A DNA stretch of 64,000 nt, taken from the NCBI GenBank assembly GCA_022843025.1, contig JALHOL010000004.1, positions 339,648-403,647 on the forward strand, given 5' to 3'. This document shows positions 1 to 11,294 of the stretch, one piece after another. This stretch comes from Paracoccaceae bacterium. Its GTDB lineage: Bacteria > Pseudomonadota > Alphaproteobacteria > Rhodobacterales > Rhodobacteraceae. The translations under genes were made by a program, and so were the position numbers. Every line of letters starts with the position of its first letter. Positions within the stretch are counted from its first letter, which is position 1. The notes beneath the pieces are model-generated. The model searched no databases, was not told where the DNA came from, and worked only from the letters and a program-made list of their open reading frames with translations.

Positions 1-1
1 C

Positions 2-402
2 CTCGGCGTGGCTGACCTCGCCTCTGCCCGCGCCTTCTATGCCCGCCTCGGCTGGCAGGAGCACGGCGAAAGCCAGCCGGGCATCGCCTTCTTCCAGCTT
101 TACGGTCAGGCCCTCGCCCTGTTCGGGCGCGACGCGCTGGCCGCCGATCAGGGCCGCCCCGGCACCACCCTCGGCTCGGGCGCCGTCACCCTGTGCCAGA
201 ACTTCACCACAGAGGCCGAGGTTGACGCCGCCTTCACCGCCGCCCTTGCCGCAGGCGGCACCGCCCTCAAAGCCCCGGAAAAGGTGTTCTGGGGCGGTTA
301 TTCCGGTTACTGGGCCGATGCCGATGGCCATGTCTGGGAAGTGGCGATGAATCCCTTCTGGCCGCTCGCGCCAGACGGCACCCTTACCCTGCCAGTGCCG
401 AA

Positions 403-406
<4 letters not shown>
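2..406 (+). CDS. VOC-superfamily (glyoxalase-fold) protein, 5' end missing
   Basis: The reading frame is open to the left edge, and the residues before the first in-window GTG (LGVADLASARAFYARLGW) are the standard first strand and helix of a VOC domain, so the true start lies outside the window. The visible part runs through the typical C-terminal pattern GGYSGYWADADGHVWEVAMNP, in which the final Glu aligns with the metal-binding or substrate-facing residue of VOC proteins. Substrates of this family range from methylglyoxal adducts to antibiotics and cannot be told from sequence. The stop overlaps the next gene's start by 4 bases (ATGA), so the two are probably translationally coupled. Confidence 0.8.
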
Positions 407-3931
<3,525 letters not shown>

Positions 3932-4026
3932 GCGGCCTCCTTCATCGCCGCCATCAGGCGCGCGAAAGGGCAGGGGGTCAATGTGACACCCGCCAACCGC
4001 ATCCTCAAAACCGACTGTGGAAGATA

Positions 4027-4102
4027 TGGCGATCCCGGCAGGACTTGAACCTGCAACCTTCCCCTTAGGAGGGGGACGCTCTATCCGTTGAGCTACGGGA
4101 CC
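4027..4102 (-). tRNA. tRNA-Arg (anticodon CCT)
   Basis: On the minus strand a 76-nt cloverleaf folds with acceptor GGTCCCG pairing with CGGGATC (one G-U), a D-arm TAGCTCAACGGATAGAGC, anticodon loop CTCCTAA flanked by CCCC/GGGG, and a T-arm around GGTTCAAGTC. The discriminator is G and CCA is encoded. The CCT anticodon reads AGG arginine codons. Confidence 0.95.
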
Positions 4103-4162
4103 AACCGCCGCCTTGATGCGCGAAAACGATTTTCGGCGCAACAGTCCCGGTCAGATCATCAG

Positions 4163-4207
4163 GAAAAGAAAAAGGGGGAAGTGAATTTTTGGCCCACCAC
4201 TTCCCCC
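4163..4207 (-). terminator. Rho-independent terminator (leftward)
   Basis: Perfect 10-bp stem GGGGGAAGTG (4174-4183) with CACTTCCCCC (4198-4207) and a 14-nt loop. On the minus strand the stem is followed at once by TTTTTCTTTTCC; the plus strand has no U-tract. It therefore ends a leftward transcript, although no protein gene precedes it on that strand. Confidence 0.7.
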
Positions 4208-4286
4208 TCATGTCCGTTGCGCCAGGTTTGAGAGCTTGCAGGACGCGCGGGATATCGCCAGCACAGTGATTTACACATTGGCTGTT
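4163..4286 (-). ncRNA. Candidate small RNA ending in a strong terminator
   Basis: Reading leftward, TTGTCC (4316-4321) and TATGGT (4293-4298) form a 17-spaced promoter-like pair (4 of 6 matches each), and about 120 bases later comes an intrinsic terminator (4163-4207). No convincing ORF lies between. The likely start falls inside the LacI-type operator at 4284-4295, so the same repressor could control it. The tRNA-Arg lies beyond the terminator and is not its target. This is inference from signals only; the promoter match is modest. Confidence 0.3.
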
Positions 4287-4295
4287 AGCGCTACC
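4284..4295. promoter_or_regulatory. LacI/GntR-type operator upstream of the regulator gene
   Basis: GTTAGCGCTACC centred on AGCGCT (4287-4292) resembles the palindromic operators of GntR-like LacI-family repressors. It sits between TTTACA (4270-4275) and CATAAC (4295-4300), the possible -35/-10 of the regulator gene starting at 4376, which is the usual arrangement for autoregulation. It is also at the start of the opposing candidate RNA. Confidence 0.5.
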
Positions 4296-4375
4296 ATAAC
4301 CCATCATCCGCCCTTGGACAAGAGGGTGTTTACGTCTAACAATGCACGCATTCCGCGTAGTCAGGACGTGCCTCA

Positions 4376-5407
4376 GTGACCAAACCCCCCAGCATCGACC
4401 CCCGCCGCACGCTTACCCTTCGTGATGTTTCCGAAGCCTCAGGCGTCAGCGAAATGACCGTCAGCCGCGTGCTGCGCAACCGGGGTGATGTGTCAGACGC
4501 CACCCGCGAACGGGTGCTAGAGGCCGCGCGCACGCTGGGCTACGTCCCCAACAAGATCGCAGGCGCCCTCGCCTCGCAGCGCGTCAATCTCGTGGGCGTG
4601 ATCATCCCGTCCCTGTCGAACATGGTCTTCCCCGAGGTGCTGACCGGAGTCTCCGACACGCTGGAAGATACCGGCCTGCAACCCGTGGTCGGCGTCACCA
4701 ATTACTCGCCCGAACGCGAGGAAACGGTGATCTATGAAATGCTGTCCTGGCGGCCATCGGGCATGATCATCGCAGGGCTTGAACACACCGATGCCTCCCG
4801 CGCCATGCTGGCCCAGGCCGGTATCCCCATCGTGGAAATCATGGATATCGACGGCACCCCCGTCGACAGCGCGGTTGGCATTTCCCATCGCCGCGCCGGT
4901 CGGCAAATGGCCGAGGCGATCATCGCCGCAGGTTATCGCCGCATCGCCTTTTGCGGCACCATGATGCCGTATGACCACCGCGCGAAGAAGCGCCTCGAAG
5001 GTTTCGAAGAAGCCCTCGCCAAGGCGGGCCTCGCGCTGGCCGACCGTGAGTTTTATTCCGGTGGCTCGGCCCTGCTGAAGGGTCGGGAAATGACCGAAGC
5101 CGTCCTGAAACGCAGCCCGGATGTCGATTTCCTATACTATTCCAACGATATGATCGGGGCAGGGGGCCTGCTCTACTGCCTTGCCAACGGCATCGACGTG
5201 CCCGGCAAGGTGGGCCTTGCCGGTTTCAACGGCGTCGAACTCCTCGACGGCCTGCCGCGCAAATTGGCCACCATGGATGCCTGCCGCCTCGAAATCGGCC
5301 GCCGCGCCGCCCAGATCATCGCGGGCAAGCATGAAGGCCTTATCGGGGGCGAGGTGATCGAGCTTTTCCCAACCCTGCAACCGGGCGATACGATCCGCCC
5401 GGCCTGA
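4376..5407 (+). CDS. LacI-family transcriptional regulator (GntR/GntH-like)
   Basis: A 343-residue repressor. The N-terminal helix-turn-helix is LTLRDVSEASGVSEMTVSRVLRN (residues 13-35), followed by the hinge helix NKIAGALASQRVNLVGVIIPSLSN and a periplasmic-binding-protein-like effector domain to the end. The overall pattern (VSEMTVSRVLR, HRRAGRQMAEAI) is that of gluconate-type repressors. It starts with GTG; AGGACG at 4362-4367 is a modest ribosome-binding site. No sugar genes are next to it, so targets are likely elsewhere besides its own operator. Confidence 0.85.
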   Translation: MTKPPSIDPRRTLTLRDVSEASGVSEMTVSRVLRNRGDVSDATRERVLEAARTLGYVPNKIAGALASQRVNLVGVIIPSLSNMVFPEVLTGVSDTLEDTGLQPVVGVTNYSPEREETVIYEMLSWRPSGMIIAGLEHTDASRAMLAQAGIPIVEIMDIDGTPVDSAVGISHRRAGRQMAEAIIAAGYRRIAFCGTMMPYDHRAKKRLEGFEEALAKAGLALADREFYSGGSALLKGREMTEAVLKRSPDVDFLYYSNDMIGAGGLLYCLANGIDVPGKVGLAGFNGVELLDGLPRKLATMDACRLEIGRRAAQIIAGKHEGLIGGEVIELFPTLQPGDTIRPA

Positions 5408-5409
5408 CG

Positions 5410-6447
5410 TCACCGGGCGTCACGCTCTACCACCACGCCGTACCATCCCAGCCCGTCATATTCTTCATAGCCCAGCGTTTGGGCAAAGCCGATCCGCGCG
5501 CCATCGGCGCCCGCCAGACAACCCCGCACCGCGCCGCCGCTGATCCCGGCGAAGCCTTGCAGGAAATCCTGATCATCCGATGACGCGATGATGCGGTGTT
5601 CCTTGTCCAGCAACAGCACGCGCCGCGTTTCCCACTCTGCTGCGGTGAACCCGGCTTCGTTTCGGACGATGATCTGCGCTTCTTTCTGCCAATCGAAAAA
5701 GACGGCCAACACCCCCACTGCGGCACCCTCTGCCTGCCCCCTGTCCCGCACAGCGGTGGCATAAACCAGAACCTTGCGGTTTTCGTGCAGACTGCTGCGG
5801 TGAACCCCCGACACCACATAGTCATGTCCCGACGCCAACCCGCGCGCCCGCCCGAACCAATCCAGCGCCTCGGGCGGCAAACCTTGTGCGCGCGCAGCGC
5901 TGCCCCCCCGGGCCGAAGCAATCACGCGCCCCTCCATATCCGTCAGCACCAGATCACAATAAACGGTGTAATAGCGGTGGATCGTGCGCAACCGCTCCTC
6001 GGCCAGCGTCAGCCGCTGCGCCACAGGATCTTTCAACACCTGCCAAAAGGCCGAATCCGTGGCCCACCACCGCACATCTGCCGTCCGCTCGAACAGGTTC
6101 CGCACGATCAGCTGGACCAGCGCCTGCGCCTTTTCCATCAAGGCGCGCGCGGCTGCCCCATCCAGCGCCTGCAACAAGTCGCCCGTCGCGGTGATCGCGG
6201 TCTGGACAATCGACATGACATCCAACCGGAACTGATCCGCGTTATCCTTTGTCTGGTCCGAAAGGCGCTTCATTTCCTGCGCAACGATGGAAAACCCGCG
6301 CCCATGCTGGCCCGCGCGGGCCGATTCGATCATCGAATTGACGGCGAGCATGTGCGACTGCATGACGACCTTGTCGTTGATGCGGCCAAAGGTTTCCACA
6401 CGTTCGGCAATATTGTCTATCGTCGTCTTTAAACCGCGTCCGTGCAT
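5410..6447 (-). CDS. Soluble chemoreceptor-like protein: MCP hairpin tip plus Cache-like domain
   Basis: 345 residues without a signal peptide or membrane segment. Residues about 24-67 (MLAVNSMIESARAGQHGRGFSIVAQEMKRL) match the conserved hairpin tip of methyl-accepting chemotaxis proteins, the part that contacts CheA/CheW, but only a short helix surrounds it. Residues about 130-345 resemble a Cache sensor domain (RYYTVYCDLVLTDMEGRVIASARGG, then VGVLAVFFDW). Signalling comes before sensing, the reverse of normal MCPs. It may be a cytoplasmic redox or ligand sensor; no che genes are nearby. Its 3' end lies 3 bases from the LacI gene's end (convergent). Confidence 0.65.
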   Translation of the reverse strand: MHGRGLKTTIDNIAERVETFGRINDKVVMQSHMLAVNSMIESARAGQHGRGFSIVAQEMKRLSDQTKDNADQFRLDVMSIVQTAITATGDLLQALDGAAARALMEKAQALVQLIVRNLFERTADVRWWATDSAFWQVLKDPVAQRLTLAEERLRTIHRYYTVYCDLVLTDMEGRVIASARGGSAARAQGLPPEALDWFGRARGLASGHDYVVSGVHRSSLHENRKVLVYATAVRDRGQAEGAAVGVLAVFFDWQKEAQIIVRNEAGFTAAEWETRRVLLLDKEHRIIASSDDQDFLQGFAGISGGAVRGCLAGADGARIGFAQTLGYEEYDGLGWYGVVVERDAR

Positions 6448-6516
6448 GTCAGCCCCAGATGTCGCACCGGTGACAGTCTAGCGCTGCATTCGTAAACAAA
6501 GACTTTCGCCGCCTGA

Positions 6517-7770
6517 TCAGGCGCAAAGACTTTGGCCGGTCATCCCTGTCATTCGCGCCGTCACGATCTGCCCCTCCGGCTGATCCGCGCTGAACGCGAC
6601 TTCGGTGAACTGCTCGGTCCGCCCCATGCGCGGCCCTTCCATCAGCACCCGATGCACCTGCCCCACCTGCGCCGTCAGATGCGCGGTCAGCGCCGCATCC
6701 CCCGCCGCCCGCAGCTGCGCCGCGCGCTCCTTGATGTCAGGGCCGCGAACCTGCGGCATCCGCGCGGCAGGCGTGCCCTTGCGGGGCGAAAACGGAAACA
6801 CATGCAGGAAAGTCAGCCCGCAATCGCCCACAAGGTCGATCGACCGCTGGAACATCTCCTCCGTCTCGGTCGGGAAACCTGCAATGATATCCGCCCCGAA
6901 CACCATATCAGGCCGCAGCCGCCGCGCCTCTTCGCAGAAGCGGATCGCATCATCCCGCAGATGCCGCCGCTTCATCCGCTTCAGGATCAGGTCATCCCCT
7001 GCCTGAAGGCTCAGATGCAGATGCGGCATCAGGCGCGGCTCGGTGGCAATCGCCCCCATCAGCGCCTCATCCGCCTCGATGCTGTCGATCGAACTGATCC
7101 GCAGCCGCGCCAGATCCGGCACCAGCCGCAAAATCCGCATCACCAGGTCGCCCAAGCGCGGCGTCGCGGGTAGGTCTGCGCCCCAGGATGTCAGGTCCAC
7201 TCCGGTGAGAACCACCTCATTGAACCCCTTGTCCACCAGCCGCTTGATCTGCTCCACCACCACGCCCGCTGGAACGGACCGGGAATTCCCACGCCCATAG
7301 GGAATGATACAGAAGGTACAGCGATGGTCGCATCCGTTCTGCACCTGCACATAGGCCCGATGCCGCCCGAATCCGTCGATCAGATGCCCCGCCGTCTCCT
7401 TCACCGACATGATGTCGTCGACCTGCACCTTCTCGGTCACCCCAATCAGGTCAGGGGCCCGCAGGCCCTGCCACGTCTCCGCCTGCATCTTTTCGGTATT
7501 GCCGATCACCCGCGCCACTTCGGGCATGGCGGCAAATGTCTCCGGCTCCGTCTGCGCCGCGCAGCCGGTCACGATGATCGTGGCCCCCGGATGCTCACGG
7601 CTCAGCCGCCGAATCTCTTGCTTGGCCTTGCGCACGGCTTCCGCCGTCACCGCGCAAGTGTTGACCACCACCGCATTCTCCACCCCCGCAGCGGCGGAAA
7701 GCTCTTTCATCGCTTCCGTCTCATAGGCGTTCAGACGGCAGCCCAGCGTGGCGAAAACAGGCGCGTTCAT
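6517..7770 (-). CDS. mtaB: tRNA t6A37 methylthiotransferase MtaB
   Basis: A 417-residue radical-SAM methylthiotransferase that converts t6A37 to ms2t6A37 in tRNAs reading ANN codons. The N-terminal UPF0004 domain holds the three auxiliary-cluster cysteines ([27 protein letters not shown]), the radical-SAM core has CDHRCTFC, and a TRAM-like tail follows. GCRLNAYE is the wording of MtaB rather than MiaB. Its ATG overlaps the dapF stop by 4 bases, so the two genes form an operon. Confidence 0.92.
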   Translation of the reverse strand: MNAPVFATLGCRLNAYETEAMKELSAAAGVENAVVVNTCAVTAEAVRKAKQEIRRLSREHPGATIIVTGCAAQTEPETFAAMPEVARVIGNTEKMQAETWQGLRAPDLIGVTEKVQVDDIMSVKETAGHLIDGFGRHRAYVQVQNGCDHRCTFCIIPYGRGNSRSVPAGVVVEQIKRLVDKGFNEVVLTGVDLTSWGADLPATPRLGDLVMRILRLVPDLARLRISSIDSIEADEALMGAIATEPRLMPHLHLSLQAGDDLILKRMKRRHLRDDAIRFCEEARRLRPDMVFGADIIAGFPTETEEMFQRSIDLVGDCGLTFLHVFPFSPRKGTPAARMPQVRGPDIKERAAQLRAAGDAALTAHLTAQVGQVHRVLMEGPRMGRTEQFTEVAFSADQPEGQIVTARMTGMTGQSLCA

Positions 7771-8633
7771 GCAACCGACGCCCCGGAAAACTGGTTCACG
7801 AAATCCGGGCTCAGCCAGCCGTCAAACACATGCGCCACTGGCCCGGTCATCCAGACCCCATCCTCGCGCCAGTCGATCTCCAGCCGCCCGCCATCCACAT
7901 CCATGATGACCTGCCGCCCCGTCAGCCCGCGCCGATGCGCCGCCACTGCCGTTGCACAGGCACCCGATCCGCAGGCCAAGGTGATCCCCGTGCCCCGCTC
8001 CCACACCCGCATCCGCAGGTGATCCGGACCAACGACAGAGGCAAATTCTACATTCGTCCGCGCCGGGAACAGCGGGTCATGCTCCACCGCCCGCCCGCGC
8101 CCGGCCACATCCACCGCTTCGGCATCGGGCACGAAGAACACGGCATGCGGATTTCCCATCCCCACCGCCACAGGATCGCCCTCCAGCGGCAGATGCAGCG
8201 TGTCCATCTCGCCTGCCAGCGGCACCTCATCCCATGCCACCTGCGGTGCACCCATGTTGACAGACACCAGCCCATCCCCGCGCCGCACCGCCGACAGCCC
8301 GCCGCGCGCCGTGACCAAGGTCACCGCCGCCTTGCCCGTTTGCCGCATCACATAGTCTGATACACAGCGCGTGGCATTCCCGCAGGCCCCGGCCCGCGTC
8401 CCGTCGCTGTTCCAGAAATCCAGCGCGAAATCGGCCCCTGCCGCATCGCGGATCTCGGCCAGCTGGTCAAACCCCACGCCCCGGTTCCGGTCGCCCAGCG
8501 CCCGCGCCAGCCCAGCCGTGACCACACCCGCGGAATCGGCCCCGCGCTTGCGCGAGTCGATCACCACGAAGTCATTGCCCAGCCCATGCATTTTCATGAA
8601 AGCCAGGCCACCAGGGGGCCGCTGTTCCAACAT
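7767..8633 (-). CDS. dapF: Diaminopimelate epimerase
   Basis: 288 residues. DapF interconverts LL- and meso-diaminopimelate for lysine and peptidoglycan synthesis. Both catalytic cysteines are present in their motifs, GACGNATRC and ACGSGACAT, which sit in the two mirror-image halves of the fold; [13 protein letters not shown] is the N-terminal signature. The start could be 8633 (MLEQRPPGG) or the internal MKMHGLG at 8597; the latter matches most DapF proteins. First gene of the dapF-mtaB operon. Confidence 0.95.
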   Translation of the reverse strand: MLEQRPPGGLAFMKMHGLGNDFVVIDSRKRGADSAGVVTAGLARALGDRNRGVGFDQLAEIRDAAGADFALDFWNSDGTRAGACGNATRCVSDYVMRQTGKAAVTLVTARGGLSAVRRGDGLVSVNMGAPQVAWDEVPLAGEMDTLHLPLEGDPVAVGMGNPHAVFFVPDAEAVDVAGRGRAVEHDPLFPARTNVEFASVVGPDHLRMRVWERGTGITLACGSGACATAVAAHRRGLTGRQVIMDVDGGRLEIDWREDGVWMTGPVAHVFDGWLSPDFVNQFSGASVA

Positions 8634-8729
8634 GCCCGCCCATATACGCCCGGGGCAGGGAATTATCCAGACCTGCGCAGTTTTTGCCCTTGACCCCCCC
8701 GCGCGTCGTCACTAATCACCGCCCACGTG

Positions 8730-8805
8730 GGGCCGGTAGCTCAGTTGGTAGAGCAGCTGACTTTTAATCAGCGGGTCACAGGTTCGAATCCTGTCCGGCT
8801 CACCA
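8730..8805 (+). tRNA. tRNA-Lys (anticodon TTT)
   Basis: A 76-nt cloverleaf: acceptor GGGCCGG pairs with CCGGCTC (one G-U), D-arm TAGCTCAGTTGGTAGAGC, anticodon stem CTGAC/GTCAG-type with loop CTTTTAA, T-loop GGTTCGAATCC, discriminator A and encoded CCA. Confidence 0.97.
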
Positions 8806-8904
8806 CCCACTCCCCTTCCTTTTAGGCGTTGCTATCAAAGCGGATTTCCGCACGGCCCGCGCTGCGCGCTCGACAGCCCCGCACCGCTCGGGCAAATCCG
8901 CGCC

Positions 8905-9063
8905 ATGGCGATTTTCTTCAGCATCGGAACGCTTCTTCTCGCCGCCTTTATGGCGCTGCGGCTTTTGCCCAAACTCGTGGGGCTGGCCTTCTGGCTTGGC
9001 TCTTCCGCCGTTACGGGCGGCAGCGCCCTCGCCATCCTCTACCTGCTGTCGCAGGGGCGCTAG
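8905..9063 (+). CDS. Possible 52-residue membrane protein
   Basis: A short frame beginning MAIFFSIGTLLLAAFMAL and ending AILYLLSQGR contains two hydrophobic stretches separated by RLLPKLVGLAFWLGSS, consistent with a two-pass membrane peptide. Codon third positions are mostly G or C as in neighbouring genes. It fills the gap between tRNA-Lys and the convergent HAD gene and overlaps that gene's stop by 4 bases. No clear ribosome-binding site is seen, and an 8-bp inverted repeat (GCGGATTT 8840-8847 / AAATCCGC 8894-8901) precedes it. I do not recognise the family. Confidence 0.4.
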   Translation: MAIFFSIGTLLLAAFMALRLLPKLVGLAFWLGSSAVTGGSALAILYLLSQGR

Positions 9064-9965
9064 GTCGTCGCCACCACGGCATCCGGCACAATGCCCGACC
9101 GTGCGATATAGCCCCGCACGTCCCGCCCCGCGAACAGGCCGTGATCTGCCACCAGCACAGCCCCCATCCCCGCCGCACGGCCGCCCAGCACATCGGTGTG
9201 CAGCGTGTCGCCCACCATCGCCAACCGCTCCGGCGGCAGGCCCATCTGCGCGCAGACATCATGGAACCCGTCGGCAAAGGGCTTGCCATACCAATGCGCC
9301 ACGCCGCCAATGGCATCCAGCACCGCATGGGCAAACAATCCCGGCTCTTGCGAAAGCCCATCCTCGCGCGGGGCCACCAGATCGGGATTTGCCACCACAA
9401 TCGGAATAGGCCGCCGCGCCAGCGCCGCCATCAGCCGCGCCTGCAACGCGGCTGTCCAGCGGACAGAGGAAAGAAACAACACCCCATCCGCCACATCAAA
9501 CAGCCCGGGGTCGGCCACCGCATCCCCCACGCGCCCGGGTATATCGGAAAACCCGTCACCCTCTGCCGCAATTGCCGCCCAATGCGCGCCCGGCATCAGC
9601 ATCCCGATCCGGCTTACCGCCACATCCCGGCTGGAAACCACCTCGTTTTCCGCGAAATCAAACCCCAGCCGCCGATACTTCACCAAGGCCTCGGCCTTCG
9701 TGTAACTCGCCGCATTGGTCAGCACGCACAGCTTCTTGCCCCGCGCGCGCAGCTCCGCCATCCGCGCCACTGCGCCGGGAATCGGCGTCTCACCCACATT
9801 AAGCACGCCAAAGGCATCCAGCACGAACCCATCCCACCGATCCGCCACTTCGGAAAGATCGCGCGCAAAGATTGGGGCCTCCGGGAACCGCGCGCCGGGC
9901 AACCTTGCCCGCACCGCCTCATAACGCAGGAACGCGGCCTCCGCGTCCCGCAGATCGTCAGACAC
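9060..9965 (-). CDS. HAD-superfamily IIA phosphatase (NagD/AraL-like)
   Basis: 301 residues with the HAD motifs in order: DAFGVLNVG (motif I, with the nucleophile Asp), VLTNAAS (motif II), and GDTLHTDVLGGRAAG (motif III/IV acids) with a type IIA cap between. Bacterial relatives are sugar- or nucleotide-phosphate phosphatases; B. subtilis AraL, of the same subclass, sits beside AraM. Here it is the last gene of a five-gene leftward operon containing an AraM-like dehydrogenase, overlapping the SDR gene by 8 bases. A role clearing phosphorylated intermediates of the imported sugar is plausible but inferred. Confidence 0.8.
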   Translation of the reverse strand: MSDDLRDAEAAFLRYEAVRARLPGARFPEAPIFARDLSEVADRWDGFVLDAFGVLNVGETPIPGAVARMAELRARGKKLCVLTNAASYTKAEALVKYRRLGFDFAENEVVSSRDVAVSRIGMLMPGAHWAAIAAEGDGFSDIPGRVGDAVADPGLFDVADGVLFLSSVRWTAALQARLMAALARRPIPIVVANPDLVAPREDGLSQEPGLFAHAVLDAIGGVAHWYGKPFADGFHDVCAQMGLPPERLAMVGDTLHTDVLGGRAAGMGAVLVADHGLFAGRDVRGYIARSGIVPDAVVATT

Positions 9966-10737
9966 TGGAATAACCCCCCTCGATCATCATCACCGCACCA
10001 TTCACCAACCCCGAAGCGGGCGAGGCGAGATACAGCGCCATATCCGCCACTTCCACCGTCTCACCGAACCGCCGCGCGGGGGTCGCGGCGCGCATAGGCC
10101 CGCCCTTTTCCTCCGGCCCCCAAACCGCCTTGCCCATCGGCGTCAGAATCACCGTGGGGCAGATCGCATTGACCTGCACATTGTGCCGCGCCCACTCCGC
10201 GCAAAGCGACTTGGTCAGCGCGTTCAAAGCCCCCTTCGACGTCGCATAGGCCGCATGGTCATCCAGCGCGATCACCCCGGTCTGGGACGAGATGTTGATC
10301 ACCTTCCCCCAGCGCTGCGCGATCATCGCAGGCCCCAGCGCCTGCGCCAGCAGGAACGGCGCGCGCACATTCACCGCCATCGTGGTGTCCCAATCCGCCA
10401 GCGTCAGGTCCACCGCAGGCGCGATCCGCGCAATCGCTGCGTTGTTCACCAGAATGTCGATGGTCCCCCAGGCCTCCAGCGCCTCACGCGCTGCCATCAC
10501 CGGTCCCTCTGGCGTGCCCATCTCGGCCTCGATCACCAGACAGCGCCGCCCCTTTGCCTCAACCTCGCGCTTCACCTCCAGCAAGCCGGTCGCATCCCGC
10601 GCCACGGCCACGATATCCGCCCCCGCATCCGCGAACACACGGCAGATCTCGAACCCGATTCCCTTGCTTGCCCCGGTGACCAGCGCCTTGCGCCCGGCCA
10701 GCGAAAACCGCCCCTGCCATTCTGCCATGCCCGTCAC
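9958..10737 (-). CDS. Short-chain dehydrogenase/reductase (polyol/sugar type)
   Basis: A classical SDR of about 259 residues: TGASKGIG cofactor loop (about 21-28), NNAAIA, the catalytic Ser in INISSQTG and YATSK with the Tyr/Lys pair. The segment after the active site ends MMIEGGYSSV, as in NAD(P)-dependent polyol or gluconate oxidoreductases. It starts at GTG 10737 (overlapping the preceding stop as GTGA) or ATG 10728. Membership in the carbohydrate operon suggests it oxidises or reduces the imported sugar alcohol; the exact substrate is unknown. Confidence 0.82.
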   Translation of the reverse strand: MTGMAEWQGRFSLAGRKALVTGASKGIGFEICRVFADAGADIVAVARDATGLLEVKREVEAKGRRCLVIEAEMGTPEGPVMAAREALEAWGTIDILVNNAAIARIAPAVDLTLADWDTTMAVNVRAPFLLAQALGPAMIAQRWGKVINISSQTGVIALDDHAAYATSKGALNALTKSLCAEWARHNVQVNAICPTVILTPMGKAVWGPEEKGGPMRAATPARRFGETVEVADMALYLASPASGLVNGAVMMIEGGYSSV

Positions 10738-11294
10738 TCCAGATTTGTATGCCGCGCCCGCATCGCATCGGGGGCAACCCCCAGCCGATCCCGCAGCATC
10801 AGCACCAGCATCTCGAGCACCAGATACTGCGCGCCCTCGAACAGCGAACCCATCGGCAAAACGCTCGCCACCGCAGGCCCCGTATCATCGGCCATCGTCT
10901 GCGCCGGAATAACCAGCACCCGGTCGCTTGCAGCAGGCAATGCCGCCCCCGGTTGCGCCGTCACGCAGGCCAGCCGCGCGCCATCGCGCCGCGCCACGCC
11001 CATCAACCCGCGCACCGTAGAGAAATCTCCGGGTCCCGCACTGACCACCAGCAGATCCCCCGCGCCCACGGGCGGGCAGGACATATCCCCCACCACATGG
11101 GCATCCAGCCCCATGTGATACAGCCGCATCGCAAGCGCCCGCATCATCAGCCCCTCACGGCCCACGCCGTAACAGACCACCCGCTTTGCCGCTGCCAGTT
11201 CGTCAACCATCCCCGCCAGCGCCGCAGGGTCCACCCCCGCTGCTGCGGCCTTCATCTCATCGGCGGCCCGCGCCACCAGATCGGCATAGCTCAT
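10734..11294 (-). CDS. SIS-domain sugar-phosphate isomerase (HxlB/PHI-like)
   Basis: 186 residues forming a single SIS domain. The pattern CYGVGREGLMMRALAMRLYHMG, then VVGDMSCPPVGAGDLLVV, is close to 6-phospho-3-hexuloisomerases (HxlB), which normally read GxGRSGLVAKAFAMRL and a SGSGET loop; here the second loop is SAGPGDFST, a noticeable change at the phosphate-binding turn. It overlaps both neighbours by 4 bases in the leftward operon. It probably isomerises a ketose phosphate, but the altered loop leaves the substrate open. No HxlA-type synthase is seen in the window. Confidence 0.72.
   Translation of the reverse strand: MSYADLVARAADEMKAAAAGVDPAALAGMVDELAAAKRVVCYGVGREGLMMRALAMRLYHMGLDAHVVGDMSCPPVGAGDLLVVSAGPGDFSTVRGLMGVARRDGARLACVTAQPGAALPAASDRVLVIPAQTMADDTGPAVASVLPMGSLFEGAQYLVLEMLVLMLRDRLGVAPDAMRARHTNLE

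Noticed and set aside
4065..4307. 80-residue minus-strand frame
   Set aside because: Runs through an intrinsic terminator and into the tRNA-Arg gene.
8829..10097. 422-residue plus-strand open frame
   Set aside because: Antisense to the HAD gene and Arg/His/Pro-rich; only the short 8905-9063 frame looks like a protein.
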